Source: Paenirhodobacter enshiensis (GTDB taxonomy: Bacteria > Pseudomonadota > Alphaproteobacteria > Rhodobacterales > Rhodobacteraceae). From it: a stretch of DNA of 64,000 nucleotides. The DNA lies in assembly GCF_000740785.1 (NCBI RefSeq), contig NZ_JFZB01000007.1:186001-250000 (forward strand), written 5' to 3'. The notes under the pieces are model-generated. The model did not search any database and was not told the origin of the DNA. It saw nothing but the letters and a program-made list of their open reading frames with translations. Shown one piece after another: positions 17,702 through 27,110 of this stretch (position 1 is the stretch's first letter; every line of letters begins with the position of its first letter). A program made the translations under genes and the position numbers.

Positions 17702-19144
17702 ATGATCGACATTTCTCGGCGGGCCGCTCTTGCGGGGCTGGTGTCCTTTGGCGGCGCGGCGCTGCTGTCGGGTCCGCTGCGGGCCGAGGCTGCGGCCGGC
17801 GCCCCGGCCGAGGATCTGATCGCCGCCTCGAAACTGTCGGGCGACGTGGCCTATGCGGTGATCGACCTGGCTTCGGGCCGGGTGGTCGAGGCGCGCGAGG
17901 CGGATCGCGCGATGCCGCCGGCTTCGACCGCGAAGACGATCACCACGCTTTACGCGCTTGACGAACTCGGGCCCGACTACCGGTTCCGCACCCGGCTGAT
18001 CGCGACCGGGCCGGTTTCGGGCGGGGTGGTGCAGGGGAACCTGATCCTTGCCGGCGGCGCCGATCCGACGCTGACGACCGACGATCTGGGCGACATGGCG
18101 GCAGCGCTTGCGCGGCGCGGGGTGCGGGGCGTGACCGGGCAGTTCCTCGTCTGGGGCGGCGCGATCCCCTACGCCGAGGACATCGCCGACGATCAGCCGG
18201 TGCATGTGGGCTACAACCCGGGGATCTCGGGGCTGAACCTGAACTACAACCGGGTCCATGTCGAATGGGGCAAGGCCAAGGGCGGCATGGCGATGTCGGT
18301 CGATGCGCGCGGCGCGCGTTACGTCCCCAAGGTGTCGAGCGCCGATGTTGCCGCGGTCAACCGCGCGGCGCCGCTGTTCACCTACAACCGGGCGAGCGGC
18401 AAGGAACACTGGACCATCGCCGCGAGCGCGCTGACCAGCCCGGGCAGCCGCTGGCTGCCGGTGCGCGATCCGGCGGGCTATGCGGGCGACGTGTTCCGCA
18501 CGCTGGCCGCGGCGCAGGGGGTGACGCTGCCGGCCGCGAACCGCGCCGGGGCGCCGGGCGACGGAGCGGTGCTGGCCGAGCATGTCTCGGACCCGCTGAG
18601 CGACGTCCTGCGCGACATGCTGAAACATTCGACCAACCTGACCGCCGAGACCGTGGGCATGGCCACCAGCGAGGCGCGCGGCCTGCCGGCGGCGAAGGGG
18701 GCCTCGGGCGCGGCGATGAGCGCCTGGCTCGCTCAGACCGTGGGCGGCACGCAGGCGCGGTTCGTCGACCACTCCGGGCTGAATGCCGAGACGCGGATCA
18801 GCCCGCTCGACATGGCGCGGGCGGTGGCAACGCTCGGCGGGCGCGAGGGGCTGCGGCCTCTGCTCAAGCCGTTTCCGCTGCGCGATGCGCAGGGGCGCTG
18901 GATCGACAATCCGCCGTTCCGGGTGGATGCCAAAACCGGCACGCTGAACTTCGTCTCGACGCTGACGGGCTATCTGACTGCGCCGGGCGGGCGCGATCTG
19001 GTATTCGCGGTATTCACCGCGAATACCCGGCTGCGCGACCAGAGCGGCGGGCAGGAGAACGCTCCGGGGGTGAAGCCCTGGGTGGCGCGCTCGAAGGTCC
19101 TGCAAAGCCAGCTGCTTGACCGTTGGGCGCGGCTTTACAGCTGA
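17702..19144 (+). CDS. dacB: D-Ala-D-Ala carboxypeptidase/endopeptidase, PBP4 type (S13)
   Basis: A periplasmic peptidoglycan hydrolase of the S13 family. The 480-aa product has an N-terminal export signal with paired Arg (SRRAALAGLVSFGGAALLSG). The penicillin-binding triad is visible: SxxK as PPASTAKTI, SxN as HSTNLTAE and KTG as DAKTGTLN. The large insertion between SxxK and SxN is typical of PBP4. It ends convergently with a TerB gene; a GC hairpin lies between. Confidence 0.9.
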   Translation: MIDISRRAALAGLVSFGGAALLSGPLRAEAAAGAPAEDLIAASKLSGDVAYAVIDLASGRVVEAREADRAMPPASTAKTITTLYALDELGPDYRFRTRLIATGPVSGGVVQGNLILAGGADPTLTTDDLGDMAAALARRGVRGVTGQFLVWGGAIPYAEDIADDQPVHVGYNPGISGLNLNYNRVHVEWGKAKGGMAMSVDARGARYVPKVSSADVAAVNRAAPLFTYNRASGKEHWTIAASALTSPGSRWLPVRDPAGYAGDVFRTLAAAQGVTLPAANRAGAPGDGAVLAEHVSDPLSDVLRDMLKHSTNLTAETVGMATSEARGLPAAKGASGAAMSAWLAQTVGGTQARFVDHSGLNAETRISPLDMARAVATLGGREGLRPLLKPFPLRDAQGRWIDNPPFRVDAKTGTLNFVSTLTGYLTAPGGRDLVFAVFTANTRLRDQSGGQENAPGVKPWVARSKVLQSQLLDRWARLYS

Positions 19145-19155
19145 TTTCATGGTGT

Positions 19156-19178
19156 GGCGGGGCCGGGGCGGCCCCGCC
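19156..19178. terminator. GC hairpin between dacB and the TerB gene
   Basis: GGCGGGGCC (19156-19164) and GGCCCCGCC (19170-19178) are exact complements around GGGGC, between convergent genes. There is no T-run on the plus strand. Confidence 0.45.
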
Positions 19179-19185
19179 GACGTCT

Positions 19186-19608
19186 TTACAGCGTCGCGTG
19201 GCGCGCCCGCGCGCCCCATTCGATCGCCACCGCGTGAAGCCGGTCGATCGCCAGCTCGCCGCGGATTTCCTCGAGCATCCTGAGTTCGGGCTGATGCAGC
19301 ACGCCATCGGCCGCGGCGATGTCGCAGGCCAGCGCATAGGCGGTTTCGAACAGCCGCTCGGGCAGGGCGTTGCGCACCAGCCCGAACAGCGCATCGAGCC
19401 CGTCCTCCACCTCGAACAGCGCATAGACGGTCTGTGCCACCGGGCGGATGCGGTCGATGTCATAGCCCGCGAAGACCGGCATGTGATTCACCGTCCGCTC
19501 GATCGCCACGAGTTCGGAGGTGCGGATGGTCTCGTCCGAGGCCGAAACCGCCACCATCACGGCGACGAGGGCATCCTGAGGGGAAAGCGAGGGGAGGGTC
19601 TTGGTCAC
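19186..19608 (-). CDS. TerB-family (tellurite resistance-like) protein
   Basis: A 140-aa all-helical cytoplasmic protein with the TerB pattern: [19 protein letters not shown] with acidic loops, then [20 protein letters not shown] and [11 protein letters not shown]. TerB-like domains bind divalent metal through paired acidic loops; the role outside ter operons is unclear, and no other ter genes are nearby. It converges with dacB and is divergent from lysK. Confidence 0.8.
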   Translation of the reverse strand: MTKTLPSLSPQDALVAVMVAVSASDETIRTSELVAIERTVNHMPVFAGYDIDRIRPVAQTVYALFEVEDGLDALFGLVRNALPERLFETAYALACDIAAADGVLHQPELRMLEEIRGELAIDRLHAVAIEWGARARHATL

Positions 19609-19712
19609 GGTCGGTCCTTTCGACGTATCTGGGGCAAGAATTATTGACGATTGCCGGCCCGTTCAATAGGTGGAGCGGTCATGGGCGCATGGTGCGCCCC
19701 GAAGAGGTAGAG

Positions 19713-21320
19713 ATGACGACCCTGCGCGACGCTGCGATGAACTCCAAAGCCTGGCCTTTCGAGGAAGCGCGCCGGGTGCTCAAACGCTACGAGAAGGCGC
19801 CGCCGGAAAAAGGTTACGTGCTGTTCGAGACGGGCTACGGCCCCTCGGGTCTGCCGCATATCGGCACCTTCGGCGAGGTCGCGCGCACGACGATGATCCG
19901 CCGCGCGTTCGAGATCATCTCGGACATCCCGACGAAGCTTTTGTGCTTTTCGGACGACATGGACGGGATGCGCAAGATCCCCGAGAACGTCCCCGAGCAG
20001 GAGATGCTGCACGCCAATGTGCAGAAGCCGCTGACCTCGGTCCCCGATCCCTTCGGCGAATACCCGAGCTTCGGCGCGCATAACAATGCGATGCTGCGCC
20101 GCTTCCTCGACACCTTCGGGTTCGAGTATGAGTTTGCGTCTTCGACCGAATATTACCGCTCTGGCAAGTTCGACGACTGGCTGATCCGCTGCTGCGAGAA
20201 GTATGACGAGATCATGGCGATCATGCTCAAGTCGCTGCGCGAGGAGCGGGCCTCGACCTATTCGTGCTTCCTGCCGATCCATCCGGAAACCGGACGCATC
20301 CTTTACGTGCCGATGAAGAACGTCGATGCGAAGGCCGGCACCGTCACCTTCGACGACGAGACCGGGCGCGAGTTCACCGTGCCGGTCACCGGCGGCCATG
20401 TGAAGCTGCAGTGGAAGCCCGATTTCGGGATGCGTTGGGCCGCGCTCGGCGTCGATTTCGAGATGTATGGCAAGGACCACTCGACCAACACGCCGATCTA
20501 TGACGGCATCTGCCGGGTGATGGGCGGCCATGCGCCCGAGCATTTCACCTATGAGCTGTTCCTCGACGCCAATGGCGAGAAGATCTCGAAGTCGAAGGGC
20601 AACGGGCTGACCATCGACGAATGGCTGACCTATGCCTCGACCGAGAGCCTGAGCTATTTCATGTATCAGAAGCCCAAGACGGCGAAGCGGCTGTCGTGGG
20701 AAGTGATCCCGAAGATGGTCGACGAATATCACCAGCAGCTGCGCGCCTACCCGGACCAGCCGCTGGAGAAGCAGATCGACAACCCGGTGTTCCATATCCA
20801 TTCGGGCAAGGTGCCGGCCTCGACCATGGTGGTGCCTTTCGCGATGTTGCTGAACCTCGCCTCGGTCTCGGGGGCGAAGGACAAGGACACGCTGTGGGGC
20901 TTCATGCGCCGCTACGCGCCCGAGGCGACGCCGGAGGCCAACCCCGACCTCGATCAGGCGGCGGGATTCGCGGTGCGCTACTTCAACGATTTCGTGGCGC
21001 CGACCCGCAAGTTCCGCCTGCCCGAGGCGAAGGAGCGTGCGGCGATGGAGGATCTGGTGGCGCGACTGAAGGCGCTGCCGGCGAAGCCGCTCCACGAAAT
21101 CTTCGCCGAGGATCCGGCCGAGGAGTTGCAGACCATCGTTTTCGCCATCGGCAAGGAACATGGGTTCGAGCCGCTGCGCGACTGGTTCACGGCGCTTTAC
21201 GAGGTGCTTCTCGGTCAGTCGCAGGGGCCGCGCTTCGGTGGGTTCATCGCGCTGTATGGTGTGCCCGAGACCGTTTCGCTGATCGAACGCGCGCTGGCGG
21301 GCGAGCTCGCCACGGCCTGA
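19713..21320 (+). CDS. lysK: Lysyl-tRNA synthetase, class I
   Basis: Charges tRNA-Lys. The 535-aa enzyme is the class I (archaeal-type) LysRS, not the class II LysS. The HIGH-type motif is [13 protein letters not shown] (His49) and the KMSKS-type motif is [10 protein letters not shown]. Class I LysRS is usual in many alphaproteobacteria. The ATG at 19713 follows AAGAGG at 19702-19707; ATG 19689 upstream is in frame but less well placed. A strong terminator lies 42 bp after the stop. Confidence 0.94.
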   Translation: MTTLRDAAMNSKAWPFEEARRVLKRYEKAPPEKGYVLFETGYGPSGLPHIGTFGEVARTTMIRRAFEIISDIPTKLLCFSDDMDGMRKIPENVPEQEMLHANVQKPLTSVPDPFGEYPSFGAHNNAMLRRFLDTFGFEYEFASSTEYYRSGKFDDWLIRCCEKYDEIMAIMLKSLREERASTYSCFLPIHPETGRILYVPMKNVDAKAGTVTFDDETGREFTVPVTGGHVKLQWKPDFGMRWAALGVDFEMYGKDHSTNTPIYDGICRVMGGHAPEHFTYELFLDANGEKISKSKGNGLTIDEWLTYASTESLSYFMYQKPKTAKRLSWEVIPKMVDEYHQQLRAYPDQPLEKQIDNPVFHIHSGKVPASTMVVPFAMLLNLASVSGAKDKDTLWGFMRRYAPEATPEANPDLDQAAGFAVRYFNDFVAPTRKFRLPEAKERAAMEDLVARLKALPAKPLHEIFAEDPAEELQTIVFAIGKEHGFEPLRDWFTALYEVLLGQSQGPRFGGFIALYGVPETVSLIERALAGELATA

Positions 21321-21362
21321 AAATGGCCTGAGCTTCATCGCTCAACAGATTGAAATTGCTTG

Positions 21363-21390
21363 AAACGCCCGGTTCGTTGCCGGGCGTTTT
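21363..21390 (+). terminator. Intrinsic terminator of lysK
   Basis: AAACGCCCGG (21363-21372) pairs exactly with CCGGGCGTTT (21380-21389) around TTCGTTG and ends in TTTT. Confidence 0.85.
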
Positions 21391-21519
21391 CGCATTCCCT
21401 GCCGGGGGCTGCGCGCGGTCGGCTTAACCTTCGTCAACGGTTTCGGCCTAGCTCTGTCGGCGTCCCGGAGGCGCGTGGCGGATGCGCCGCCCGGTCCTGC
21501 GCAGCATAGGGGAATGCGG

Positions 21520-23808
21520 ATGAACAAGGCGATTACCGAGGGGCTGGCGCTGATGCCGCCGGCCTTCGACGAGGGGCTGGGCCTGTGGTCGAGCGAGAAC
21601 GGCACGGCCGGATCGGCGACCTATTCGGGGGCGACGAACGCGGCGCTGGTGCCTGCCGATCAGGATTTCGGCAGCTGCCTCGAACTGGTGAAAACGCAAG
21701 CCACGCAGAAACTGCGCTACATGGGGCACACGCCGATCCTGCCGGGGTGCTATCTGCGGATCTCGACCCGGGTCAAGGTGATCAGCGGCAATCTGCCGGC
21801 GGTGCGGGTGGCGGGCTATGCGATGAGCGGGTCGAGCCATGTCTCGGGTCTGGTGGAGGTCGGCCCCTCGACGGCGATCGGGGGTTATGGCGACATCGTC
21901 ACGGTTTCGGCTATCGTCGGCACCGGCAAGCGCGGCGGCGTCGACATGGTGTGGGGCACGGTGCCCGATTACGGCTTCTTCGGCATCGACCTGACCGGGC
22001 AGACCGGCGGCACCGTCCGGGTCGAGAACATCGTGATCGAGGACATCACCGAAGCCTTCCTGCGCGACATGATGGACTGGGTCGACGTGCGCGATTACGG
22101 CGCGATGGGCGACGGGGTGACGAATGACCGCACCGCTTTCGTCGCGGCCGATGCGGCGGCGGCGGGGCGTTCGATCCTGGTGCCGGAGGGGGTGTATTAC
22201 ATCGGCTCGTCATTGTCGCTGACCGCGCCGATGCGCTTCGTGGGCACGCTGAAGATGCCGGTGGCGGCGCGTCTGGCGCTGCTGTCGAATTACGATTTCC
22301 CGACCTATGCCGAGGCCTTCGGCGACGAGGTGACGGGGTTCCAGAAGGCGCTTCAGGCGCTGTTCGGCTTCACCGATCACAACACGCTCGATCTGTGCGG
22401 GCGCCGGGTCGATCTGGACCGGCCGATCGACGTGGCCGATGTCACCCCGGATCTGAGCAGCTTCTCGAACCGGCGGGTGCTGCGCAACGGTCAGATCAAC
22501 GTCGTCGACAGCACCGCCTGGGATACGGTGACGGTGACGTCTCAGGCAAGCTATTCGACCTCGGCCTCGACCACGCTCAGTTCGGTGGCGAACATCGCCA
22601 ATATTCCGGTCGGGGCACGCGTTACCGGCTCTGGTGTGGGGCGCGAGGTCTATGTGCGTGCGGTCAATGTGGCTGGCGGGTCGCTTACGCTGTCGCAGCC
22701 GTTGTTCGGCGGTTCCGGCACGCGGACCTATACCTTCACCCGCGACCGCTACATTCTCGACTTCTCCGGCGTCGGCAAGCTCGACCGGTTCAACATCGAC
22801 GATGTGGAATTCCTGTGCAACGGCATCGCGAGCGGCATCATGCTGCCCGTCACCGGCGAGATGAACCATATCCGCGACTGCTACATCAACCGTCCGAAGG
22901 CGCGCGGCATCACCTCGATCGGGCGGGGGTGTCAGGATCTGCTGGTCGACCGCTGCCAGTTCCTGTCGAACGAGGGGGCGCTGGCCGCGACCGACCGCAC
23001 CACCATCGCGATGAACGTCAATGCCAATGACACCAAGATCCGCGAAAGTCGCTTCGTGCGGTTCCGCCATACCCTGGTGATGAACGGCACCGGGCATCTG
23101 ATCGTGGGCAATCACTGGTTCCAGGGCGACGATTTCGACAGCTCGCCCTTGCTGCCGGGGCTGATCTTCTGTCAGGCCAATGTGCAATCGGCCGTCACCG
23201 GCAATTACATCGACGGCAACACCGTCGAATGGACCAACGAATACGATCCCACCCCCGACCTCGGGACCGAGTATTCCTTCGGCGGGCTGACGATCACCGG
23301 CAACACCTTCGTGTGCATCCGTGCGGCAAGCTGGTTTCGCTGGCTGTCGGTCCGGCCCTATGGTGCGGGGCACTATATCCAGGGGCTCAGCGTCACCGGC
23401 AACGTGTTCCGCACCGTCGACTGCACCATCGACCGGATCGAGGGGGTCGATACCGCCTATGCCGGCCTCGACAAGCAGCGGATGCGCAACGTGGTCTTCG
23501 CCAGCAACACTTTCAACGGGGTGTCGCAGATGACGGTGAATCCGGTGATGTTGCAGGTGGATCAGGCGACGGCGCAGACGGTCTGGACGGTCAGTCCGGG
23601 CGACTGGCTGCCGTTCGGGGGCTGGGCGCGCAACGTGCAGGGGCTGGTGGCCGAGAACGTGATCTCTAACAGCGCGGGCTCCCGGGTCAGCACCATGCCC
23701 TATGTGACGGTCGAGCAGGGCTCGGCCAAGCAGAACGTCACGCTGAACTGGCCCGAGGCCGCGAAGGGCAGGGTGCATGTCACCGTGCGGATGGACAATC
23801 CGAACTGA
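21520..23808 (+). CDS. Pectate-lyase-like right-handed beta-helix protein (phage integration target)
   Basis: A 762-aa protein. Residues about 190-230 carry WVDVRDYGAMGDGVTNDRTA, the start signature of the Pectate_lyase_3 / GH28-related beta-helix fold, and later repeats such as LTITGNTF and LSVTGNVF mark successive beta-helix rungs. The N-terminal 190 residues form a separate beta-rich domain. No signal peptide is obvious. Such proteins act on or bind polysaccharide; the substrate is unknown. The start at 21520 has AGGGGA six bases upstream. Its last six codons and stop lie inside the left attachment core of the downstream element, so insertion preserved the protein end. Confidence 0.82.
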   Translation: MNKAITEGLALMPPAFDEGLGLWSSENGTAGSATYSGATNAALVPADQDFGSCLELVKTQATQKLRYMGHTPILPGCYLRISTRVKVISGNLPAVRVAGYAMSGSSHVSGLVEVGPSTAIGGYGDIVTVSAIVGTGKRGGVDMVWGTVPDYGFFGIDLTGQTGGTVRVENIVIEDITEAFLRDMMDWVDVRDYGAMGDGVTNDRTAFVAADAAAAGRSILVPEGVYYIGSSLSLTAPMRFVGTLKMPVAARLALLSNYDFPTYAEAFGDEVTGFQKALQALFGFTDHNTLDLCGRRVDLDRPIDVADVTPDLSSFSNRRVLRNGQINVVDSTAWDTVTVTSQASYSTSASTTLSSVANIANIPVGARVTGSGVGREVYVRAVNVAGGSLTLSQPLFGGSGTRTYTFTRDRYILDFSGVGKLDRFNIDDVEFLCNGIASGIMLPVTGEMNHIRDCYINRPKARGITSIGRGCQDLLVDRCQFLSNEGALAATDRTTIAMNVNANDTKIRESRFVRFRHTLVMNGTGHLIVGNHWFQGDDFDSSPLLPGLIFCQANVQSAVTGNYIDGNTVEWTNEYDPTPDLGTEYSFGGLTITGNTFVCIRAASWFRWLSVRPYGAGHYIQGLSVTGNVFRTVDCTIDRIEGVDTAYAGLDKQRMRNVVFASNTFNGVSQMTVNPVMLQVDQATAQTVWTVSPGDWLPFGGWARNVQGLVAENVISNSAGSRVSTMPYVTVEQGSAKQNVTLNWPEAAKGRVHVTVRMDNPN
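23789..23808. repeat. attL core (20-bp direct repeat)
   Basis: GGATGGACAATCCGAACTGA occurs exactly here and again at 34717-34736; flanking bases differ at both ends, fixing the repeat at 20 bp. It contains the stop codon of the beta-helix gene. An integrase gene starts its 3' end about 110 bp inside, as expected for a site-specific element. Confidence 0.88.
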
Positions 23809-23872
23809 TCTGCATGTTTTCCTCGTTATTGTCCATGTAATTCAGGGTCTTGAAGGTGGTGATCAGTCGAGG

Positions 23873-23892
23873 GGTATCAACGGTGGTATCAA
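23873..23892 (+). repeat. Paired GGTATCAA repeats, candidate left integrase arm sites
   Basis: Two GGTATCAA copies (23873-23880 and 23885-23892), 12 bp apart, lie 65-84 bp inside the attL core. Similar GGTATC motifs occur near attR. Arm-type sites for tyrosine integrases are typically short repeats of this kind placed inside the element. Inferred from position and repetition only. Confidence 0.45.
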
Positions 23893-23916
23893 GTTCGCGT
23901 TCCGTGCTTGTTCCGT

Positions 23917-24921
23917 TCATTCGCGTTTACCCCTCGCCTGACGCGCTTGCGTGATCTGGCGGGCTTCGCCGGCATACTTGATCACCATCTTCTTTGAGGC
24001 GTGGCCGGAGTAAGCCATGATCTGATCATCGTTGCAGTCCGCCCATGCCAGGTCCATCACGCCGCGATAGCGCATCGCGTGCAGGTCATAGGCTTCCAGT
24101 CCGAGGCGCTTGCGTTCCTTCAACATCAGGTCCGACATGGTGCCATAGCTGAGACGGTTGCCATCCCGATTGCGGAGGATCGGGGAGGCTCCAAACGGCA
24201 CCACCCCCAATTCTGCTTTCGCGCGATCCAGTGCGGCCTTGAGATGGGTCGTGCAGGGCAACAGAAGGGGCTTGTCCGTCTTGTTCTGGCGCAGGCGCAA
24301 AGTGCCGACCCCGGCAGGGTCGTAGTCGTTCCAGTTGAAATCCACCCAATCGCCGGGCCTCTGAATGGTTCCAATGCCGATCTCAAAGATCAACAAGGGG
24401 AGCGGATTGGCTTCGGCCCGGAACTTTTCCATCGCCCAGTCGGGCCACGGCACGTGAACGCGCTTGCGTTCCGTTGGCGTCTTGAGGGCACGAACACCCT
24501 TCGCCGGATTGTGCTCGATCCATCCCAGATCAATCGCGTGTTCGCACAGAACGATAAGCATCTGCGGGATGTAGTTCGCGAACCGGGTGCGATGCGCATT
24601 GGCCTTCTGCGCCGAAATCACATCGGACCGTTTCAGCGCCTTCACGTCACGGGTGCCGATCTTCTCGCGCAGGTAGTCCATAACCTTGTCGTAGTCTCGG
24701 CGCGTGCGCGGCTTGAGCGAATTCCAGCGGTCTGAGGTGCGATAGTTGTCCATAAGCGCCGCCCAGGACGTCTTGGCCTCGAACCGCTTCCCGGTCAGGA
24801 TTTCCCAATACTGGCGGTCGAACGCCTCCGTGCCCTCGTCGGCTTCGATGCGGATCAGTTTCATGCCCGTCTTGCGGAAATAGATGCGGCCCGACGGATG
24901 CCGCCAGAGATACTTTTTCAC
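23917..24921 (-). CDS. int: Tyrosine recombinase / phage integrase
   Basis: Catalyses site-specific integration and excision. The 334-aa product has the tyrosine-recombinase residues in order: Arg188 (TIQRPGDW), Lys214 (RQNKTDKP), His281-x-x-Arg284 (DLHAMRYRG), His307 (YSGHASKK) and Tyr316 (VIKYAGEA). The N-terminal part (about 50-150) is a core-binding SAM-like domain. A GTG start at 24921 is chosen because it overlaps the upstream gene's stop as GTGA. Its 3' end lies 108 bp from attL. It is downstream of, and translationally coupled to, the excisionase-like and head genes, an unusual position. Confidence 0.92.
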   Translation of the reverse strand: MKKYLWRHPSGRIYFRKTGMKLIRIEADEGTEAFDRQYWEILTGKRFEAKTSWAALMDNYRTSDRWNSLKPRTRRDYDKVMDYLREKIGTRDVKALKRSDVISAQKANAHRTRFANYIPQMLIVLCEHAIDLGWIEHNPAKGVRALKTPTERKRVHVPWPDWAMEKFRAEANPLPLLIFEIGIGTIQRPGDWVDFNWNDYDPAGVGTLRLRQNKTDKPLLLPCTTHLKAALDRAKAELGVVPFGASPILRNRDGNRLSYGTMSDLMLKERKRLGLEAYDLHAMRYRGVMDLAWADCNDDQIMAYSGHASKKMVIKYAGEARQITQARQARGKRE

Positions 24922-25127
24922 CAGTTCACGCCTCCCATGCCCTCGATAGCATCGCCGCGCCCGATGCAGCGCAGCGCCTCGGCATCCCAACGCACGACGC
25001 CCGGAACGATTTCCAGGCCGCGCGGCAGGTGTCCCGCGATCACATGCGAACGGAACTCACCGATGCCCATATCGAGAAGTGCGGCGGCGTTCTTTTCATT
25101 CACGTAGATCGGAGACACCCGAGCCAT
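24918..25127 (-). CDS. Excisionase/AlpA-like small helix-turn-helix protein
   Basis: A 69-aa protein: YVNEKNAAALLDMGIGEFRS followed by HVIAGHLPRG and VVRWDAEAL, the pattern of small winged-helix excisionase/AlpA-like DNA-binding proteins (HTH_17 type). In satellites, such proteins direct excision or control int. It starts one base after the stop of the gpW-like gene and overlaps int by four bases, consistent with a recombination directionality role. The exact family is not certain. Confidence 0.6.
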   Translation of the reverse strand: MARVSPIYVNEKNAAALLDMGIGEFRSHVIAGHLPRGLEIVPGVVRWDAEALRCIGRGDAIEGMGGVNW

Positions 25128-25128
25128 A

Positions 25129-25350
25129 TCAAAACCCCTTCGAAGTCGAGAACCGGACCGCGTTCGGCGCGGGCGCGGGGGAGGAAGCGCGCCGGATGCG
25201 CGCTTCCAGATCTGCAATTGCCAAGGCCATTTCCGCATCGGACCGGAATTCGATCCGCTCTTCATTGATCTGAGCGGACTTGAGCCCCCTGGCACGGTCC
25301 AGGATCAGCTTGTCGCGTTTCGCGATCAGTTCGGCGAGTTCGATGGCCAT
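25129..25350 (-). CDS. gpW-like phage head-tail joining protein
   Basis: A 73-aa protein: ELAELIAKRDKLILDRARGL, then INEERIEFRSDAEMALAIAD and LEARIRR. The layout (helix, beta hairpin with a short basic stretch, second helix) matches the lambda gpW head-completion family, which seals the portal vertex and creates the tail-docking surface. Its start overlaps the capsid stop as TAATG. In a normal phage, tail genes would follow; here excisionase and integrase genes follow directly. Confidence 0.68.
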   Translation of the reverse strand: MAIELAELIAKRDKLILDRARGLKSAQINEERIEFRSDAEMALAIADLEARIRRASSPAPAPNAVRFSTSKGF

Positions 25351-27110
25351 TACGCGCCCAGGTCCTTCTGCCAACCGCGGAAATCGAGCCAGCCGGCGCC
25401 GAAATCGAGGCGGATCTTGAACTCGACCCCATCGACCTCGAACCCGGTGCGGGTCTCGACCTGCGGACCCGGCGCGCCTTCGAGGTAGGCATATTCGAGG
25501 CCGTCGATCACCGCCGGATCGGCCGCCAGATACCATTCGAGGCCGGTCAGGCGCGGTTCGACGATCAGCGAGAGGTTCGAGAACGGGTTCACGTCCGCCG
25601 TCTTGGTGGCGTTGATCTGGGTCAGCAGCTGTTCGGCCTCGGTCTCCAGCTCGGGGCCGACCATCAGGAAACGCGGGGTGGCATTGATCAGGACACCGCC
25701 CGGCGAGGTTTGCTTGCGCATCGCCAGGCGACGGGCGGCGATGGTGGTCAGCGACAGTGCTTCGGGCGGATCAGCCACCTCGGCAAGGTTGCCGTGATCG
25801 GCGTGGAACACCGTCTTACCGTCCGCCATGACCGGGTTCTTGTTCACGCAGTCGAAAAGGACATTCGCCTCGAAGTCGGCCGCCGCCGCGCCGAGCTTGT
25901 TCGGGATGGCGGTGAAGGCGCCGAGGTCGTCGTTCACCATGGCCTGCCGGCTGATTGCGAAGATCTTGCCATAGGTATCGAGCTTGTAGCTCTCCGGGGC
26001 CGCGCCGATGGTGCCATAGGTGAACTCGCCAGCTTCGTTGACCTTCGAAAGCGTGCCGAAATCTCCCATAGCCACCGAGCTCTTGGCGCGGAAGTCGCGG
26101 GCGGTCGACTGGCGGGCGAGCTGGCGGACGCCCGAGGGCGCGGCCTCATAACCCCGACGCACTTCGCGGTTAGCAGTGTTATCGAGGATCGCGGAGAAAT
26201 CGCCGGTCGTGTGCATCCCCAACGCGCGGGTCAGGATCGTGTCATTCGAAAGGCCACGGGTCGAGAGGCCCGCACGTTCCAGCGAGGCGCGAGCCATGTC
26301 GGTGACGCTCATGTGCGCGAACTGGCGCGCCTCGGGGGACAGCTGGTGTTCGGGGTGGCTGCGGGCGAACAGCGCCTCGCCGGCACGGGTGGCGATCACC
26401 GCCGGGTCGGTGTGGTCGGTGCCGATGGTGGCGGTGGGGGTGCGCACGGCCTGCGCCTGCGAACGGTGCTGCATCGCCTCGAAGGCGGCGGCGCGGGCGG
26501 CCTCGACGGTGGTTTCCGCGTCGATCTGGGCATCGGCCCAATCGCGGCCGAGGCTCGCGGTCTCGGCGATGCTGCGGATCGCGCCGTTGATCTCGGCGCG
26601 GGTGGTCAGGGTCTGTTCCTGGGTCTCGGGCATGGTGGTGTTCCCTTTGCGGAAATGAGCGCCGGCATCGGCCGGCACGGGGACAACGGACACTTCGATG
26701 GGCGTCCAGTTCACTGCGGTGCGCTGGCGATCCTTGCCGCGCTGTTGGTCTTTCCACTCGGTCACGCTGTAGCCGATGGACAGGCCGCGCAGGGTGCCGT
26801 CTGCGATGTCGTTCAGAACGGCTTTGGCGGGGTCGGTGCTGCGGAAGCGCATCAGCACCCACAGCCCTTCCGGGCGCAGCTCGGCCGCCTCGACGACGCC
26901 GAGCTGATCGCTGGTCGTGGCCGAACGGTGGCCGTCGAGGACCGGGGCGCCCGCGCGCAGGCGCGACAGGTCGGCCCCGGTGAGGTCGAGCCGCTCGATA
27001 TAGCCGGGGCGGGCAACTTCGGCGCCGGTCGAAACAATCGCCTCGACGGTGCGGGCCTCAAGGTCGACGGTCGAGGCGGCGGGGGTGGCGGCGCGCAGGT
27101 GCAGGCTCAT
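25350..27110 (-). CDS. Prohead protease-major capsid protein fusion
   Basis: A 586-aa fusion. Residues about 1-160 form a prohead protease: VDLEARTVEAIVSTG, then VLDGHRS (candidate catalytic His), GTLRGLSIGYSV (candidate Ser) and IEVSVVPVPADAGA, an HK97/U35-type pattern. A linker with coiled-coil character (about 165-270) resembles a scaffold/delta region. The rest is the capsid shell domain, including KIFAISRQAMVNDDLGAF, a typical capsid block, and a C-terminal EFKIRLDFGAGWLDFRGW. Protease-capsid fusions of this kind are a known phage family. It overlaps the portal gene by ATGA. Confidence 0.85.
   Translation of the reverse strand: MSLHLRAATPAASTVDLEARTVEAIVSTGAEVARPGYIERLDLTGADLSRLRAGAPVLDGHRSATTSDQLGVVEAAELRPEGLWVLMRFRSTDPAKAVLNDIADGTLRGLSIGYSVTEWKDQQRGKDRQRTAVNWTPIEVSVVPVPADAGAHFRKGNTTMPETQEQTLTTRAEINGAIRSIAETASLGRDWADAQIDAETTVEAARAAAFEAMQHRSQAQAVRTPTATIGTDHTDPAVIATRAGEALFARSHPEHQLSPEARQFAHMSVTDMARASLERAGLSTRGLSNDTILTRALGMHTTGDFSAILDNTANREVRRGYEAAPSGVRQLARQSTARDFRAKSSVAMGDFGTLSKVNEAGEFTYGTIGAAPESYKLDTYGKIFAISRQAMVNDDLGAFTAIPNKLGAAAADFEANVLFDCVNKNPVMADGKTVFHADHGNLAEVADPPEALSLTTIAARRLAMRKQTSPGGVLINATPRFLMVGPELETEAEQLLTQINATKTADVNPFSNLSLIVEPRLTGLEWYLAADPAVIDGLEYAYLEGAPGPQVETRTGFEVDGVEFKIRLDFGAGWLDFRGWQKDLGA

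Noticed and set aside
17138-19219. Minus-strand open frame opposite nadD and dacB
   Set aside because: No recognisable domain and it spans two well-defined plus-strand genes.
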